Shown here piece after piece: positions 62,407-64,000 of a stretch of DNA of 64,000 nt. Numbering within the stretch: the stretch's first letter is position 1; each line of letters starts with the position of its first letter. Source of the stretch: Silvania hatchlandensis (GTDB lineage: Bacteria > Pseudomonadota > Gammaproteobacteria > Enterobacterales > Enterobacteriaceae); the NCBI RefSeq assembly GCF_025564065.1, contig NZ_JAMGZK010000053.1, positions 62,001 to 126,000 on the forward strand, written 5' to 3'. The position numbers were made by a program, and so were the translations under genes. Below the pieces are notes generated by a model. That model worked only from the letters and a program-made list of their open reading frames with translations. It was not told the origin of the DNA and made no database searches.

Positions 62407-62736
62407 TTACGCCAGCTTTATCAGAATCATCCCAATAAGCAGCAGGGACAGGCCGAACCAGCCTTTACGGTTCAAACGTTGACCAAACAGGATCCAGCCT
62501 GCAGCAAGCGTGGCGGCAATGCCGAACCCGCCCCACAGGGCATAAGCGACCGAGAGGTCAATGCCCCGCACAGCCTGAGATAAGGCGCTGAACGCCCCCA
62601 GCACAGCTGCAATCGACAGCAGGCCATAGGTTTTGCGGCGAAAACCGTCGGAAAATTTCAGCAACACGTTAGCGGCAATCTCAAGCACAATCGCCAACCC
62701 CAGCCAGGCGGCGTGGACCCACTCAAACTGTTGCAT
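62407..62736 (-). CDS. mdtI: MdtI, SMR-family spermidine exporter subunit
   Basis: A 109-residue four-helix protein nearly identical to E. coli MdtI, with the SMR Glu in [16 protein letters not shown]. It forms a heteromeric spermidine/drug efflux pump with MdtJ. The start lies 14 bases inside the end of mdtJ, so translation is coupled. With speG missing from this locus, MdtIJ may be the main spermidine relief route. Confidence 0.95.
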   Translation of the reverse strand: MQQFEWVHAAWLGLAIVLEIAANVLLKFSDGFRRKTYGLLSIAAVLGAFSALSQAVRGIDLSVAYALWGGFGIAATLAAGWILFGQRLNRKGWFGLSLLLIGMILIKLA

Positions 62737-63085
62737 GAGTGGCCTCCTTATGCTGTTTTTTGCCTTTGCGGGTGCCGGATTTGATCAACACAATCCCCGC
62801 CACCAGCGTCGTCAGCCCGGCGATTTTCATTATCGACAGCGGCTCATCGAACAGCACAACGCTAAACAGGGTGATCAGTAAAATACCCACCCCTTCCCAT
62901 AATGCATACGCCACACCGAGGGCGATTTTTTTAACCGCAAACGACAAAAATATATAGGAAAGGGTAATCATCAACAGCATCAAAATAAAACCGGCGTGAC
63001 CACCGCTGACGCTGGCCCATTTCATTGACAGGGTGCCGATTATTTCAGCGACGATAGCCAGGGCTAAAAGGATCCAGTAAAACAT
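62723..63085 (-). CDS. mdtJ: MdtJ, SMR-family spermidine exporter subunit
   Basis: A 120-residue four-helix partner of MdtI, with the conserved Glu in [16 protein letters not shown] and a basic C-terminal tail ([18 protein letters not shown]). ATG 63085 (MFYWILL) with AGGAGA upstream is the E. coli start; the longer open frame has no support. Confidence 0.95.
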   Translation of the reverse strand: MFYWILLALAIVAEIIGTLSMKWASVSGGHAGFILMLLMITLSYIFLSFAVKKIALGVAYALWEGVGILLITLFSVVLFDEPLSIMKIAGLTTLVAGIVLIKSGTRKGKKQHKEATHATV

Positions 63086-63486
63086 GATTTTCTCCTGCTT
63101 GAGAATATTATCCTTCGCGGCTTGCTGTGAGCAGCAATCCGGGTAAAAAAATAGCGATAATGGTTGGCACGGCGCGGAGCGCCAGCTCAGGCAGAAGGGT
63201 TCTAAAGCGCGTTGCGCCAGTGTTGCTCGCCAGTCAGCAGGCAATACGAGGGGAGAAAACAGGAAGTCAATGTTGAAATGCGTTTGTTGAACAGATTGTC
63301 CATAATATTACAATTATCTGCGTTGTTGCTTCTCGTCAGTGCAGATTAATATTGTCTCCGGTAGTTAAACACCGCTGATTTTTACCATAAGCCAGGATTT
63401 TACTCAAAGCCTTTTCATTTCTTTACCCTGAATATTTGATGTCGGTTAATATATTCGCGCTGACCACGCCAGTTTTAATTAAACCG
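63086..63486. other. Intergenic region upstream of mdtJ, no gene seen
   Basis: These 401 bases become AT-rich from about 63290 and should hold the mdtJI promoter region (minus). E. coli has tqsA beyond mdtJ; here the next gene is an unrelated dehydrogenase. No RNA gene, repeat or clear operator recognised. Confidence 0.5.
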
Positions 63487-64000
63487 TTACGCATCGCAAA
63501 TAACCAGCAGGGGTTTATGGGTGCGCCCCGCCTGCCGGTAGTCAGTCAGGGCCGCTTGCCAGGCCGCAAAGGGCAACTGCGTGGTGTCGCTGTAATGGCT
63601 CTCTGCCATCTTCGACCAGATAGCGTCAAACTCTGCCTGCCATGCCTGCGGGCTGAGCGCGTCGAGATAGTTGCGAATATGAAACCAGCGCATCGGGGGG
63701 AAATGCGGTTGTAAGCTAAACGGCTGGCCACTGAGCAGGCCGTAGCAGATAAACTCCCCTGTAGCGGGCATCACGCTGAGGATCACCTGTGCCACCTCGC
63801 CGCCGGTGGCGTCGTAAACGATATCGCTGTCAGCGGCCGCTGCCCGCACGGCGGCGCTGTCGTGCTGGGCAATGGGGACGATCCCCATCGCCTGCAGCCT
63901 GGTGGCATGAACCGGCGAGCGGTGAATGCCGAAGACCTCGCGCGCACCCAGCCGATGCGCCCATTGACCCAGCAGGATCGCGCAGTCCGAACCTGCGGCG
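63487..64000 (-). CDS. MDR-family zinc/quinone-type dehydrogenase, 5' end beyond the window
   Basis: The C-terminal ~170 residues of a medium-chain dehydrogenase. The frame continues to the window edge through the Rossmann region (AAGSDCAILLGQWAHRLGAREVFGI), so the ATG at 63888 is not the real start. The following DATGGEVAQVILSVMPATGEFICYG fits NADPH-dependent quinone/enoyl reductase relatives. The catalytic domain is off the window, so zinc binding and substrate cannot be judged. It replaces tqsA of the E. coli order. Confidence 0.8.
   Translation of the reverse strand, partial: AAGSDCAILLGQWAHRLGAREVFGIHRSPVHATRLQAMGIVPIAQHDSAAVRAAAADSDIVYDATGGEVAQVILSVMPATGEFICYGLLSGQPFSLQPHFPPMRWFHIRNYLDALSPQAWQAEFDAIWSKMAESHYSDTTQLPFAAWQAALTDYRQAGRTHKPLLVICDA

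Noticed and set aside
63487..63888. Complete small protein starting at 63888
   Set aside because: The same frame continues upstream through a recognisable Rossmann segment to the window edge, so it is the 3' part of a longer dehydrogenase gene.

Overview
The window is enterobacterial chromosome. The gene order rspB-rspA-ynfA-ynfB-ynfC-ynfD-ynfE-ynfG-ynfH-dmsD ... bioD2(ynfK)-mlc-ynfL-ynfM ... asr-ydgU-ydgD ... mdtI-mdtJ is the backbone of the E. coli K-12 intQ-to-mdtJ segment, and the proteins are close to their E. coli homologues. The extra cargo (guanidine operon, OsmU transporter, T6SS effector array, M32 carboxypeptidase) suggests an Enterobacter/Lelliottia/Leclercia-type genome rather than Escherichia. 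I cannot name the species from sequence alone.

Layout. 1-9264: right end of a lambdoid prophage, all on +. It holds an AT-rich accessory gene pair, terminators, a strong promoter, small early genes, recE, recT, excisionase and integrase, and it abuts rspB, where E. coli carries the Qin end gene intQ. 9265-18363: rspBA, ynfA-D and the FNR-box-preceded DMSO-reductase-like operon ynfEGH-dmsD (one catalytic subunit; speG absent). 18366-26450: a guanidine-degradation operon on -, with carboxylase, two DUF1989 deiminase subunits and an ABC importer. A sigma-54 promoter, an NtrC-like site and a guanidine-I (ykkC) riboswitch precede it. 26589-28755: small envelope/stress genes. 28932-33268: a glutathione transferase and the OsmU-type osmoprotectant ABC operon. 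33524-33670: a deletion scar of clcB. 33623-38067: bioD2, mlc, ynfL, ynfM.

38003-56506 is an auxiliary type VI secretion island on -: vgrG, PAAR, a membrane protein of unknown function, a DUF4123 chaperone, five tandem units of DUF3304 lipoprotein immunity gene plus DUF2235 (Tle1-like) effector gene, and an orphan tssM. All five immunity genes are intact, but three of the five effector genes are deleted. Every effector copy that retains the catalytic region has Cys in place of the usual nucleophilic Ser. 57104-64000: M32 carboxypeptidase, asr with an RstA box, ydgU, ydgD, a CHASE4-like/GGDEF/EAL protein, mdtI/mdtJ and a truncated MDR dehydrogenase running off the end.

The most interesting parts are the effector-immunity array with its altered catalytic residue and the stacked nitrogen plus ligand control in front of the guanidine operon, which lacks the expected allophanate hydrolase gene.
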